Part shown: positions 51,126 through 60,660 of the stretch, in pieces
Layout: each line of letters begins with the position of its first letter
Numbering within the stretch: the first letter of the stretch is position 1
Assembly (NCBI GenBank): GCA_900539185.1
Contig: UQBG01000013.1
Coordinates: 35,065-99,064 of the forward strand
Length of the DNA stretch: 64,000 nucleotides
Reading direction: 5' to 3'
DNA from: an uncultured Clostridium sp.
GTDB taxonomy: Bacteria > Bacillota > Clostridia > Lachnospirales > Lachnospiraceae
The notes under the pieces: generated by a model
Database searches by the model: none
Seen by the model: only the letters and a program-made list of their open reading frames with translations
What the model was told of the DNA's origin: nothing
Position numbers and translations under genes: made by a program

Positions 51126-52226
51126 CTATTCTAAGATGACCATACCATCCATGAGCTGATGGTCGTCTAAGGTTCCTATCTGCTGTTCAAAGGTTCTGGC
51201 ATTCATATCCAGATAAGAATAGCTGTCCAGAATGCCCATTTCTTGCAAAAATACAATGCGGATCCGGCTTCGAACCGGTTTAAACTGCCGTAGCAGATAT
51301 AAAAGCTGTGCCCGCTTCTTCTCATCCACATAGCCCTTGATCAACAGTGTAACATCATGGACACTGCTGCCATACAGGCGATCTGCTACCGCCGCCTCTG
51401 ATGTTCGTATGTACTCATTCACCTGATTTTTCTCCACGATCACCGGTACCTCGCCCAGTATGATCTCACAGATCCGCTGGATCGCCTTGCGGGTTCCCTT
51501 ATACTTATTCAGCAGATATGCTTCCTTTATCAATGCCCGCAAGGAGTCCTCGCTCAAGAACTCTCCCTGTACGATCACACCCAGCCATTCTGCATACTGA
51601 TTCAGCAGCTCTACCGGTGCCTGATCCAGATCCAGCAGTTGATAGCGGTGGTCGATCTGTTCCTGAAACTCGTTGTAGATCGTCGAAAAAACAGACAGGT
51701 ACCGATGGAAAAAGTCTCCATAGTTCTGATATACTTCCGGAAATGCCTGCATAAAGTTATCTCCCGGTGACTGTACCCGCAGGCGGGACAACTGCCCTCC
51801 AGCATCTCCCAGAATCTCGATTGCGATCCAGAGATACCGTCCCTTCAGTTCATATAATAGCACATCGGACTTATGGATAAAACGCTGAACTCCCGCCAGC
51901 TTCATAAACTCCTTCTTTACTTCAAACGGTGTATCTTCGTCCAACATGAAGGTATTGATCTCCTGCACCTGTCCGTCATGAAGAAAGTTCTTTTCATTCT
52001 GTGCAAATGCATATACATAGAATACAGTTTCTGAATCAAACGTCTCATCAAAACACAGTCTGCCCCATGGGCAGTCCTCTGTCGCACTATCCAGTGCTTC
52101 GAGGATCAACAGATGACGAGATGCTTCCCGGTCAACGATCAGGCTGTCGTCCCGGATCTGAAAGCCCTGACACAGTGCCTTTTTCAGACGGTTATTCTTA
52201 ATACTATACTGCATACCGGTTGCCAT
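51126..52226 (-). CDS. Tail protein I-like baseplate component (TIGR02242/gpI type)
   Basis: A 366-residue protein. Residues 160-330 carry the phage tail protein gpI/TIGR02242 pattern: FFHRYLSVFSTIYNEFQEQIDH, LLDLDQAPVELLNQYAEWLG, LIKEAYLLNKYKGTRKAIQRI, and FKPVRSRIRIVFL. The N-terminal part is a beta-rich region with no clear relatives. In contractile tails this protein caps the baseplate wedge and links to the J proteins. ATG 52226 follows AGAAAGGAGAGAGCT, 15 bases after the J-like gene. It is the last structural gene before the signalling genes. Confidence 0.85.
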   Translation of the reverse strand: MATGMQYSIKNNRLKKALCQGFQIRDDSLIVDREASRHLLILEALDSATEDCPWGRLCFDETFDSETVFYVYAFAQNEKNFLHDGQVQEINTFMLDEDTPFEVKKEFMKLAGVQRFIHKSDVLLYELKGRYLWIAIEILGDAGGQLSRLRVQSPGDNFMQAFPEVYQNYGDFFHRYLSVFSTIYNEFQEQIDHRYQLLDLDQAPVELLNQYAEWLGVIVQGEFLSEDSLRALIKEAYLLNKYKGTRKAIQRICEIILGEVPVIVEKNQVNEYIRTSEAAVADRLYGSSVHDVTLLIKGYVDEKKRAQLLYLLRQFKPVRSRIRIVFLQEMGILDSYSYLDMNARTFEQQIGTLDDHQLMDGMVILE

Positions 52227-52241
52227 AGCTCTCTCTCCTTT

Positions 52242-54341
52242 CTACCCTTCTGTATCCTGTGTATGAATCTCCAGAAGCACATCTCCCGGATAACAAAGTG
52301 CATTTACCTTTGGTATAATATCCGCTCCCCGCACCGTTGCGAGTGTCCGGTTCTTCGGTGTCAGTGACAGATCATAGACCTGTGACACACACTCCAGCCG
52401 CTCCAGTTTCCGAAAGATCGTATCAAAGCTTACCGGCTGTCCAAACTCCTGATCTCCGTTTATATAGTCCAGTTCCTTCCGCAGAAGCTGTTCAATCTGC
52501 TCTCTGCAGTGATCATAATGTTTTTTCACATACACCACGCATCGTACCTGCACCGGCAGATAGACCGGCTGCAGGATCTCGATCCGGGTGGATAACAGCC
52601 GGCAGTCCTCCAGACGGCTGCGGATCAGTCTGCGGTAGTCTCTGGACAGCACCGGAAACCGCTCCAGACTGTATGGCTTCACTGCCACCTCAACCAGATT
52701 CTTTTCATAGTTCATATAGGCCTTTACCTTATGGATACACAGTCCCGGTGTCGACTTCACCAGCTGTTCATAGTCGGAGGCACTGACCGCCGTATACGGC
52801 TGATAAATATCCTGCACATATCGTCTTCGAGTCTCCTCTATCGTCTCCATATAGGCTCCGCCGCTACCGGCAACCGGATTATGATAGACTGCGACCTCCC
52901 CGGCCATACCTTCTGCTATAAATGTATTATTCTCACGGATGTTTCCATCCTTTCCGCGAATCACTGCGATCGATGCCAGATAAAGCTCCGCACCTATGAA
53001 CTCTCCGGCATCCAGAATCTCGATGCTGCCCTCATTCTCATACAGATAGTACTGCAGCTCTCCATCTCCCTTTCGATCCGGCTTTACAAAGTCATACACA
53101 TATGAGCCATCCTCCTGCTGCCGCTTAGCCAGTATCGTAAAGGATTCCGACACCAGATTTTTCTCCGGCAGCTCCATCCGCTGGTTATCATAGCCCAGCA
53201 CCCGTCCCAGATAAAACCGGTCGATCAGGCTTCGGTCATAAGCCACAACCTTTACCGCATGCTTTAACCGCTCCGGTCCATACCCAAACCGCCGCTTATC
53301 AAAGTGAATGGTATAGTTTCCCGGTGCCTCATGTGTAACGGTATAGTATCGTCCGTCATCTGCATCCTCCCAGGCCTCCTGATACATCCGGTAGGAGCTT
53401 CCCTTTTCCTCCTTGCACAGTACCTTATAGCACTCCTGCTCCATCAGTTCACTGCTCACCGGAATCTCATTGCTCTTCGGATATGTATATACGATTGCCT
53501 GTGTATCCTTCTGCCATACCTCAAATAAAAAGCCGGATAAGCACTGGATTCTGGGCGGAATATCATACTGTGCCTTCTGCAGCGTTCCCCGGAAGACATA
53601 GCCCTTCAGGTCTTCATATGGCACTGCTTCCTCCTCCGGCATACGGAACCGAAGCTCCCCATCCAGCAGGAACCCATCCGTATCATCCTTTACATTCATA
53701 GGTACAAACCCTTCCGCGGTATAACATTCCCAGCGGATCTGTGCCAAACGATTGCGATTCTTTTCCTCCGGCGGATTCCGATGATATTCTCCGGTTGTCT
53801 TCAGATAGAAGATCGAGTCGGTCAACGGCTGTGGTGTCTGATCCATCACCAGATAAATCTCCATGCCAACCTCCGGTGCATCACCGAATATCGACGCACC
53901 GATCTGAATCTCTTTATCCAATACATAAGAATAATCCTTATAATTTCCCTTACTTTTTCCGTAAACCCCGATCAGATGACAGGGTTCGATCAGACGCTCC
54001 TTGCGTGTTTCAAAGCACATATCATCAACCCGGAACTTCTGGTTCGGGGGCAGTTGAATGGCTTCCCTCAGACCTGTCGGTTCCAGCAGTACGCGTGCCG
54101 CCTTTCCCTTCTGCGGTTCAAATCCGACCATCTTCAGCAGCTGCTGTTTCACTCGGACATCCGTATCATCTAGCTGCTGGTATTGAAGCAGCAAAAAAGC
54201 CGTCAGATTCTCCAGGATCGTAATACCGGGATCCGATGGATTATAGTTCGTCCACTCCTCTGAGTATATCGGAATCTCTGCATAGACATCTTCCATCATT
54301 TGTGTATGTGTTTTTTCGATTCGTTCCCTGGAACTTAACAT
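52242..54341 (-). CDS. Baseplate J-like protein (wedge, second copy)
   Basis: A 699-residue baseplate J protein. The N-terminal segment YSEEWTNYNPSDPGITILENLTAFLLLQ is the typical wedge-protein opening, with the DPGI motif. The C-terminal half holds TAVSASDYEQLVKSTPGLCIHKVK, EVAVKPYS and the FDTIFRKLE ending typical of J domains. It corresponds to an Afp11/Afp12-type wedge protein, forming the baseplate ring with its larger neighbour and gp25. ATG 54341 follows GAGGTGAGGAGGAGCCT. Between two other tail genes with gaps of 15 to 23 bases. Confidence 0.9.
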   Translation of the reverse strand: MLSSRERIEKTHTQMMEDVYAEIPIYSEEWTNYNPSDPGITILENLTAFLLLQYQQLDDTDVRVKQQLLKMVGFEPQKGKAARVLLEPTGLREAIQLPPNQKFRVDDMCFETRKERLIEPCHLIGVYGKSKGNYKDYSYVLDKEIQIGASIFGDAPEVGMEIYLVMDQTPQPLTDSIFYLKTTGEYHRNPPEEKNRNRLAQIRWECYTAEGFVPMNVKDDTDGFLLDGELRFRMPEEEAVPYEDLKGYVFRGTLQKAQYDIPPRIQCLSGFLFEVWQKDTQAIVYTYPKSNEIPVSSELMEQECYKVLCKEEKGSSYRMYQEAWEDADDGRYYTVTHEAPGNYTIHFDKRRFGYGPERLKHAVKVVAYDRSLIDRFYLGRVLGYDNQRMELPEKNLVSESFTILAKRQQEDGSYVYDFVKPDRKGDGELQYYLYENEGSIEILDAGEFIGAELYLASIAVIRGKDGNIRENNTFIAEGMAGEVAVYHNPVAGSGGAYMETIEETRRRYVQDIYQPYTAVSASDYEQLVKSTPGLCIHKVKAYMNYEKNLVEVAVKPYSLERFPVLSRDYRRLIRSRLEDCRLLSTRIEILQPVYLPVQVRCVVYVKKHYDHCREQIEQLLRKELDYINGDQEFGQPVSFDTIFRKLERLECVSQVYDLSLTPKNRTLATVRGADIIPKVNALCYPGDVLLEIHTQDTEG

Positions 54342-54364
54342 AGGCTCCTCCTCACCTCTTCCGC

Positions 54365-57300
54365 TTACTTTTGCACAAAGTGAATCTTATGCGTTCCACT
54401 TTTGCACAACATATACGGTGTTACCTTCAGATCCTCCAGTGACTGCTCATGCAGTCCGCTTTCATCCTGATAAACCGTGTGTATACTGATATGCCGGATC
54501 ACGATCTGATGTCTTCCGGACCGCAGCAGCAGCCGGATCTGTGCCTCTGTCGGCATACTTCCGATCTCCCATGCCTGTGTGGAATATGGATCCAGATACT
54601 CAGCCAACCAGCTCTGATAGTAGTTTTGTAGTTCAAAGGTTTCCTCTATATGGAAGAGTTCCACCCACAGCTCTACGGAAACTGCCACCATCAATGGCGG
54701 TACCAGCATCAGCTTATCCGGATTTACACTCAGCTCGCACTGGCTTAACAAATGCTGCTTTAACGGTCCCTGAATATGATAAAAGGACTGCGGATTCGAA
54801 AGATAATCCTGTAGTAATACGACCAGTGTGATCGCCTGCTCATCCTGCCGGTACTCCTTTGTATATCCGATCACAGTCTTTACCTGTACCACATTCTTGG
54901 AATACCCCAGCACCTCCCGCTCATAGTCCGTAGAAGACACCAGCCGATGCCGGCTGCTGATCAGATTTCCACCTCTGTGCAGTGCTTCTTCGGTTGTTTC
55001 CATGTCACTTCCACCATAGGACTTCATCGGGTTCCGGATATCCTGAATAAACAGCAGCCGGCTCATACTCGCATTGATCTGATCCGGTTCCAGATTCCCC
55101 TCTGCACCCCCACATCGGGTGATCTGTACAAGAAATGCGGCATCTACCGTATTTCTCGGAATCTGGACATGTACGCCGTCTCCGAAAATCAACCGGTTAT
55201 TCAACCGATCTACACAGTAATGCCGGTCGCCGCTTGTCGAACAGTCGAAGTTATCCACCTCTTCCCATTTTACAAAAAATCGGCTTAAAACGCCCTGCGT
55301 ATCTGTCTCCATGCGTACTCTGTCCGGACACTCTGCCAGCAGACGGTTTCGAACGCCCTCTGTCAGACTCAGCGTCTCATTTACCCAGACATCGACTGCC
55401 AGCACATTGTCTGCGTATAGCCGGAAGGCCATGTCCGGCTCTACCTCATCTATGTAATATTCTTCCTCCGGCAGTGTCTCCGTGTTGGAAACCTCTACCG
55501 TATTCATATAGATATTCTTAATCTTTGGCCGGAACACCCCGGTCTGATCCAGACGATTCTCCTCATCCACCAGCTTGATCCAGTATCCGTGATAGCCCTC
55601 CAGCTCCATCGGCATCATATCCGGCGGCGGAAGGAATACGATACGATTCGTATTTGTCATTCCGTTGGTATAATCCACCAGCTTTAACCGCTGAAAACCC
55701 TTTGGTCCGGAATAATAATAGTTCATCTTTGCTCCCTGAAAGTTTCCGTCCTCTTCCAGTTCAAACAGCATGCTGATCGGTCCATCCTGCATTTTTTTGT
55801 CAAATCCCATATACAATGCAGTGTCGATATATCTGCCTCTGGTAAATGCCGAAACCGCCTGTCCCTGCTGCAGCTTTCCGGTCAGCTCTGTACGTTCCGT
55901 TCCGGCTATCCGCTCCAGACACTGCGGCCGCGCGATCTGACCGTCATAGGTGTAGGATATCTGCAGATCGGATACCACCGGATAATAATGCGTACAGGGC
56001 CGCAGATAACAGTTATCCGCCTTTAAGATCTGCATACGGATACATCTTCCGGAGTCGCCGCCTACTACCTGTTCTTCCCAGTCCTCCGGGCAGCGGAAGG
56101 ACAGTTCACAGTCCATTCCGTTTGGATTCGCAAACATCTGTCCGTAAGACTTTCCACAGTCTAACCGCTTCCAGCCGGTACCGTTAAAGTATTCCAGTGA
56201 TACTTCATCCACATAGGTCTCTGACATCACCTCTGTCACCAGAACCTTCGGCTTCCGTTTGATCACCTTCAGAGATTCTTCTTCCTCCCGCTTGGTAAGC
56301 AGCACCTGATTCGTCTCCAGATCTACCCGGAATCGAATCGTAATCTGTGCTCCCGGCTTATGGAAGTACGCATTCTCACCGATATAGACCTCCTTATACA
56401 GTGCCAGTGTATCGTCAAACGGACGGAACCGCTGTACATCCAGGTCCAAACTTCCTGTCGTTACAAACTCCGGATATACCGGCTCTCCCACTGAGGATAT
56501 TCGAATATCCTCCAGCATGACTGTCTGCACCGGATTCTCCTTTGCTTCGATTAAAATCACGGAATATGCCTCTCCCTGACGCTCTACCTTGCCACATGGC
56601 AGATGCTTCTGAAGTCTTATCCTGCCATCCGCTCCCGGATACACCTGATCAAACTCCGCGAATCCATCCTCTCCATAGTAAGAAAACCGATACTGCTGTT
56701 CCTCCACACCGGTCTGAAACAGCGGACTATCGCCGAATTCTAAGATAATATCACTATTCTCCACATCAAACAGATGGGTGTGATATAACAGCAACCCATG
56801 TCTCTCATATCCGCTTTCCCGGAAGTCAAACAATCCAAACGGATACCGGGTATATTCCTCCGGTTCTGCCGGATCTAAATAATACGGCGCCTGAAAGCCG
56901 CCCAGAAGCGGGATTACCTTCCCGGTTGCCGCAGAGGTCATAAACATCCGTACCAGCTTCGCTGCCGTCACATAGATCTGGCTTTCGGTTTCAAATACAA
57001 TCGGCTGTTCATCCTCGCCGGCTGCTAACAGCTTCACACCCTTTTCCACCGGAATCCCTGCCAGAGAATCCTCTGCCAGTTTCATCGTCACCATCGCACT
57101 GGCCGGTATCGCCGGCCGCAGGGAGACACCCAGCATGTTTAGGAATCCGATCTGGAACTGTTCCAGCGTTCCGTTATATTTATCAATGTTATCCATCATC
57201 TGACGGGCATAGATCAGACTGATCACAGAACCTATATCCGGATTTTTCCGGTCAAACTTCCACTCCGGAACATAGGACTCAGAAAGCTCCTCTATCCGAT

Positions 57301-57370
57301 CCAAAAGCTCCTGCTCGGTTCTGGAATCGATCAATATATCATTACGATTGTTCTTGTTCCATTGTCTCAT
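54365..57370 (-). CDS. Baseplate J-like protein (wedge, large copy)
   Basis: A 1001-residue J-type protein. It opens with ELSESYVPEWKFDRKNPDIGSV, like the smaller copy's opening, then has a large beta-sandwich region (about 150-650) and a C-terminal J domain with SSRHRLVSSTDYEREVLGYSKNV, TLVVLLQDY and a final helix-rich end. The start is ATG 57370, or GTG 57379, with GAAGAGAG ahead; it overlaps the gp25 gene by 29 bases. It should be the long wedge arm that carries fibre or tip contacts. The two J genes differ in length by about 300 residues, as in Afp11/Afp12. Confidence 0.9.
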   Translation of the reverse strand: MRQWNKNNRNDILIDSRTEQELLDRIEELSESYVPEWKFDRKNPDIGSVISLIYARQMMDNIDKYNGTLEQFQIGFLNMLGVSLRPAIPASAMVTMKLAEDSLAGIPVEKGVKLLAAGEDEQPIVFETESQIYVTAAKLVRMFMTSAATGKVIPLLGGFQAPYYLDPAEPEEYTRYPFGLFDFRESGYERHGLLLYHTHLFDVENSDIILEFGDSPLFQTGVEEQQYRFSYYGEDGFAEFDQVYPGADGRIRLQKHLPCGKVERQGEAYSVILIEAKENPVQTVMLEDIRISSVGEPVYPEFVTTGSLDLDVQRFRPFDDTLALYKEVYIGENAYFHKPGAQITIRFRVDLETNQVLLTKREEEESLKVIKRKPKVLVTEVMSETYVDEVSLEYFNGTGWKRLDCGKSYGQMFANPNGMDCELSFRCPEDWEEQVVGGDSGRCIRMQILKADNCYLRPCTHYYPVVSDLQISYTYDGQIARPQCLERIAGTERTELTGKLQQGQAVSAFTRGRYIDTALYMGFDKKMQDGPISMLFELEEDGNFQGAKMNYYYSGPKGFQRLKLVDYTNGMTNTNRIVFLPPPDMMPMELEGYHGYWIKLVDEENRLDQTGVFRPKIKNIYMNTVEVSNTETLPEEEYYIDEVEPDMAFRLYADNVLAVDVWVNETLSLTEGVRNRLLAECPDRVRMETDTQGVLSRFFVKWEEVDNFDCSTSGDRHYCVDRLNNRLIFGDGVHVQIPRNTVDAAFLVQITRCGGAEGNLEPDQINASMSRLLFIQDIRNPMKSYGGSDMETTEEALHRGGNLISSRHRLVSSTDYEREVLGYSKNVVQVKTVIGYTKEYRQDEQAITLVVLLQDYLSNPQSFYHIQGPLKQHLLSQCELSVNPDKLMLVPPLMVAVSVELWVELFHIEETFELQNYYQSWLAEYLDPYSTQAWEIGSMPTEAQIRLLLRSGRHQIVIRHISIHTVYQDESGLHEQSLEDLKVTPYMLCKSGTHKIHFVQK

Positions 57371-57785
57371 AGGCTTCACTCTCTTCTTCCGGTTCTCCGC
57401 TTAAATAAAACGGAAATACCATATTATCTCTGATACTACTCCCTCTTAACTGATAATCAATATAGATCATCAGATATCCGCTCCGGCTCTTCGCATCCAT
57501 ACGAATCGTCACATTTTCCACGCGTGGCTCATTCTGTAGAATATCCCGCTCCAGCTCCCGCTGCATCAGGGCCAACATCGTTTCACTGGTATCTGCAAAT
57601 GCATAGGATAGGATCTCACTCCCAAACTCCGGACGCATAAACCGCTCGGTCTTCTGTGTCATCAGAATCAGATAAATACTCTCCTTTACATTCTCCTCCT
57701 GAGAGGATAACACGAATCTTCCGGTTGCCTTATTCACCTGTGGCGGGAACTTCATACCGGTTCCCAGGTATAACTTCTCATCCAT
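57342..57785 (-). CDS. gp25-like baseplate wedge protein
   Basis: A 147-residue gp25/W-type protein: VKESIYLILMTQKTERFMRPEFGSEI is the family signature (R-x-x-x-P-x-F-G), followed by FADTSETMLALMQRELERDIL and EPRVENVTI. It starts the sheath and forms the inner baseplate wedge in all contractile tails (Afp9 equivalent). ATG 57785 follows GGAAGGAGACAGT, 15 bases after the spike gene. The last residues (EEESEAYETMEQEQS) overlap the next gene. Confidence 0.95.
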   Translation of the reverse strand: MDEKLYLGTGMKFPPQVNKATGRFVLSSQEENVKESIYLILMTQKTERFMRPEFGSEILSYAFADTSETMLALMQRELERDILQNEPRVENVTIRMDAKSRSGYLMIYIDYQLRGSSIRDNMVFPFYLSGEPEEESEAYETMEQEQS

Positions 57786-57800
57786 ACTGTCTCCTTCCTG

Positions 57801-58613
57801 CTATCCGATCGATATCGGCGTTCCACTGATCTGCACCGTACCGCCACTCTCTGCTTTCAGTGCTGTCGATGCACTCAGTGTCAGGTTCGCGGCTGAGAAC
57901 TTTCCCTTTGCATTGGAATTCATATCGATGGCATCCTGTGCCTTCACCTTCAGCTTATTACACTCGATGGTCACGCCACCGTTTTCTCCATTCATAACGA
58001 TCGATACCTTATCGCCTACCTGAACCTTTAGCTTCGATGCTGCCCGGATCTGCATCTCTCCCGCCTCTGTCTTCAGTTCGATTCGGTTCTCGCCCTTTTC
58101 GTCACTGATCAGGATCTGCTTTTTTCCATTATCCATGACGATCTTATGCTTACTGTCCGGTGTATAGAGTGCGATGCGATCCTGTTCTCCATCTCCCTGT
58201 GGGGCGTCCTCAAACTCCAGGGTACTGCCATGCTTTGTAACGATCCGCTTTAGTTCATTATTCTGCTTGACGGTACTCCGAAAGAACTTATCCGCCTCCT
58301 TCGGGATACATCCGATCACATACGGCTTCTCTATATTTCCCTGTTCAAAAACCAGCAGCACCTGATCTCCGATCTCCGGCAGGAAGTAGTGCCCCCACTC
58401 CTTACCGCTTGACGGCATGGCTACGCGCGCCCACTTCAGGTTATTTGCATTCTCATCCCGAACCGGAACTGTCACACAGACTCTTCCCTTCATCGCCGGA
58501 TCATAGTTATCCGTAACGACACCCAGAACGACTCCGAAGATCCTCTGGTCTCCGGTCTCTGTCTTCATAACCTGCTTTTCCGCTATTTCATCTATAATGT
58601 CATATAATCCCAT
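57801..58613 (-). CDS. Spike protein, gpV/VgrG-C-like (gp5 OB-fold and beta-helix)
   Basis: A 270-residue protein with the gp5/VgrG OB-fold in the first half: GRVCVTVPVRDEN, KWARVAMPSSGKEWGHYFLPEIGDQVLLVFEQG and PYVIGCI. The second half has short repeats ending in a beta-helix-like stretch (ISDEKGENRIELKTEAG). This is the piercing spike shaft. In most eCIS this region is fused to gpD; here it is a separate gene 31 bases after it. No PAAR-tip gene was found in the window. ATG 58613 follows AGGAGAGAGGCGCC. Confidence 0.9.
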   Translation of the reverse strand: MGLYDIIDEIAEKQVMKTETGDQRIFGVVLGVVTDNYDPAMKGRVCVTVPVRDENANNLKWARVAMPSSGKEWGHYFLPEIGDQVLLVFEQGNIEKPYVIGCIPKEADKFFRSTVKQNNELKRIVTKHGSTLEFEDAPQGDGEQDRIALYTPDSKHKIVMDNGKKQILISDEKGENRIELKTEAGEMQIRAASKLKVQVGDKVSIVMNGENGGVTIECNKLKVKAQDAIDMNSNAKGKFSAANLTLSASTALKAESGGTVQISGTPISIG

Positions 58614-58644
58614 GGCGCCTCTCTCCTATCCTGCCATCCTTACC

Positions 58645-59784
58645 TTACAGCATCGCATTGGTTTTTCCCGTAATATGGGTACTATAGCCTCCGGAGCTTC
58701 GAAGGGAATGGTGTACCTCCATCATATAGAATACATTGGAAGGTCCTTCTCCCATACACTGCATATCCAGAAAATATCCCGGCTTCAGCTCCGGCAGTCC
58801 AACCATATCCATATTCAGACTTCCATATCGGAATGCCATATCCTCCATCAGACTGTCCACCCGATCCTGTGCTTCCTCCTTGCTGGATATCGTCGGATCA
58901 ATGTATACCCGCTCGGAGCCCTTCAGCAATGGCTTTGCCTTGTTTCCGAGGGAGATCTTATTCGAGAACTTTCCTTTGGACTCGATCAGCTTCGCCTTAT
59001 CCGGATCGGTGCTTCTGGCATAGATCGTCTCGGATAATCCGGTGATATCGTACTCTACCTCAAACTGATACACGCCCATGGACGGCGTCAGCGTCAGCAG
59101 TGGCATCCGAACTTCCTTTGCCTTTCGAAAAATCACCGTTCCACATTCACAGAAGAATTCATAATTATTTCGTTTCGCCAGCTTTACCAGAAACTCATAG
59201 TCGCTCTCTGCCACCATTTCTATCGTCTGTGCCGCATTTGCACCGGATTCCGCCGGTATATGCAGTCCTTGTGTAACCTGAACATTCTGAATAATACCCA
59301 TGGACTTCAGTCTGGCATAGGGTGCCCGGTTCAAAATCTCCTGCACCGCATCGGTAAACTGTCTGGCGGTCATCTGCCGGCTGTAGTTGCCTGCCATCAT
59401 AATGCTTTTTGCATCCATCGCTGTTACCTGTATGCAGGGAACATCATACTCCAGCATCTGATAGGATACCTTGGCGATCAGACCTACAAACACCAGCGTC
59501 GCCTGATTCCCATAGCCCAGATAGATCTCGACCTTGGAGCCGAGGTTGATAAACTTCTGCACCGCCTCTGTCTCAAACTGTGCCTTTGCCGTATTATAGA
59601 CATTGAATATCCGAAAGGTCGCGATTGAGGCTTCATAGCCACAGGTCAGGTCTACTTCGATATCCGATACCCGAAGCGTAGACTTCGCACTCACTATGGG
59701 CTTATCATTCACCTGAATGACGGCTGTCGGTCTTGCAAAACCCTCATATTTACTTTTTAACGCTTCAAACTCCAAGGTTGCCAT
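58645..59784 (-). CDS. gpD-like late control protein (spike base, VgrG-N-like)
   Basis: A 379-residue phage late control gene D-like protein: PIVSAKSTLRVSDIEVDLTCGYEAS, VEIYLGYGNQATLVFVGLIAKV, GMIIQN-like text, ESDYEFLVKLAKRNNYEFFC, and RVYIDPTISSKEEAQDRVDSL. It forms the hub to which the spike attaches. It is the N-terminal half of a canonical VgrG/Afp8, split from the C-terminal half. ATG 59784 follows AGAGGAATCGAT, 13 bases after the upstream gene. Confidence 0.9.
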   Translation of the reverse strand: MATLEFEALKSKYEGFARPTAVIQVNDKPIVSAKSTLRVSDIEVDLTCGYEASIATFRIFNVYNTAKAQFETEAVQKFINLGSKVEIYLGYGNQATLVFVGLIAKVSYQMLEYDVPCIQVTAMDAKSIMMAGNYSRQMTARQFTDAVQEILNRAPYARLKSMGIIQNVQVTQGLHIPAESGANAAQTIEMVAESDYEFLVKLAKRNNYEFFCECGTVIFRKAKEVRMPLLTLTPSMGVYQFEVEYDITGLSETIYARSTDPDKAKLIESKGKFSNKISLGNKAKPLLKGSERVYIDPTISSKEEAQDRVDSLMEDMAFRYGSLNMDMVGLPELKPGYFLDMQCMGEGPSNVFYMMEVHHSLRSSGGYSTHITGKTNAML

Positions 59785-59797
59785 ATCGATTCCTCTA

Positions 59798-60643
59798 TCA
59801 CAGATTTATAAAGTTGCTGACCTTATTCAGGTTCTTCATGGCGTTACTTCCGCCGCCCATATAGTTAGGAGTAAACATCCGGTTATATGCCTGCTTCCAA
59901 TAGTCCAGATTCTCCTGCGTTTTCTTATCCCCCGATTCATTCTGCTGGAAGATCTGGATGCTGACCTTTGCCCGGATCGGTTCTCCCGACCGATTAAACA
60001 TCGTATAGGTGGTATCCACATTTACCAGACTTCCGTCAAATGCCATCTCGTTCCAGACAAATACAACCCGCTGGGACTCACTGCTCAGCATCGCCCCCAC
60101 CAGTGCTTCCACTAACGGACGTACACTAAATTCCTTCTGTGCCATCTGCTTTCCGACATCCCGTACCGCTGATACAGACACCAGATTCTCCATATTAAAA
60201 GCATCCATAATGTTCATATCATCAAAGATGAGGTCAACCGACATCGTGGTCTGTACCGGTACGGTCCACTGCTGGTAGGTGTTCTCAGCTCCACCTCCGG
60301 CACTTCGATTCAGGATCGTACCCTTTATGGTAGACATCTGGATACTGGATGGGTTGTACTGAAGCTGAAGCGGTACATAATCACCGGCGTTGGCAGCCAC
60401 ATGGGAGGACATTCCTTTTAAAACATTGGAAGCCGCCGACAGCTTCTGCTCTGCCTTCCGGCTTATTTTTTTACCGGCATTTTTTACTGCCGACAGCTTT
60501 GAGGAAGCAGAACTTCCACTTTCCTGCGGCATAACCGTACTCTGTGGTTCGTCCGGTTTTGTATTTGCTCTTTTTATCAGCAGATAGCCCTTCTCGACAC
60601 CGCCGGTCAGACTGCCTACCGCTCCTTTTAGAACGCTTGCCAT
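59798..60643 (-). CDS. CIS tube-associated protein (Afp7/CIS_tube-like), copy A
   Basis: A 281-residue protein resembling the contractile-system tube/LysM-type protein (Afp7). The core (about 95-240) has YVPLQLQYNPSSIQMSTIKG, VDLIFDDMNIMDAFNM, VVFVWNEMAFDGSLVNVDTTYTMFNRSGEPIRAKVSIQI. The NPSxI and the TMFNRSGEPIRA segment are shared with the neighbouring copy. N-terminal residues are Ala/Lys-rich. It would connect the inner tube to the spike hub. ATG 60643 follows AGAGGAGTAGTAGCAT. Confidence 0.78.
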   Translation of the reverse strand: MASVLKGAVGSLTGGVEKGYLLIKRANTKPDEPQSTVMPQESGSSASSKLSAVKNAGKKISRKAEQKLSAASNVLKGMSSHVAANAGDYVPLQLQYNPSSIQMSTIKGTILNRSAGGGAENTYQQWTVPVQTTMSVDLIFDDMNIMDAFNMENLVSVSAVRDVGKQMAQKEFSVRPLVEALVGAMLSSESQRVVFVWNEMAFDGSLVNVDTTYTMFNRSGEPIRAKVSIQIFQQNESGDKKTQENLDYWKQAYNRMFTPNYMGGGSNAMKNLNKVSNFINL

Positions 60644-60660
60644 ATGCTACTACTCCTCTT

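Noticed and set aside
51126..60643. Type VI secretion system
   Set aside because: There is no TssJLM membrane complex, no ClpV, and the gene set suggests a Gram-positive host; gp25 and the spike are shared by all contractile systems.
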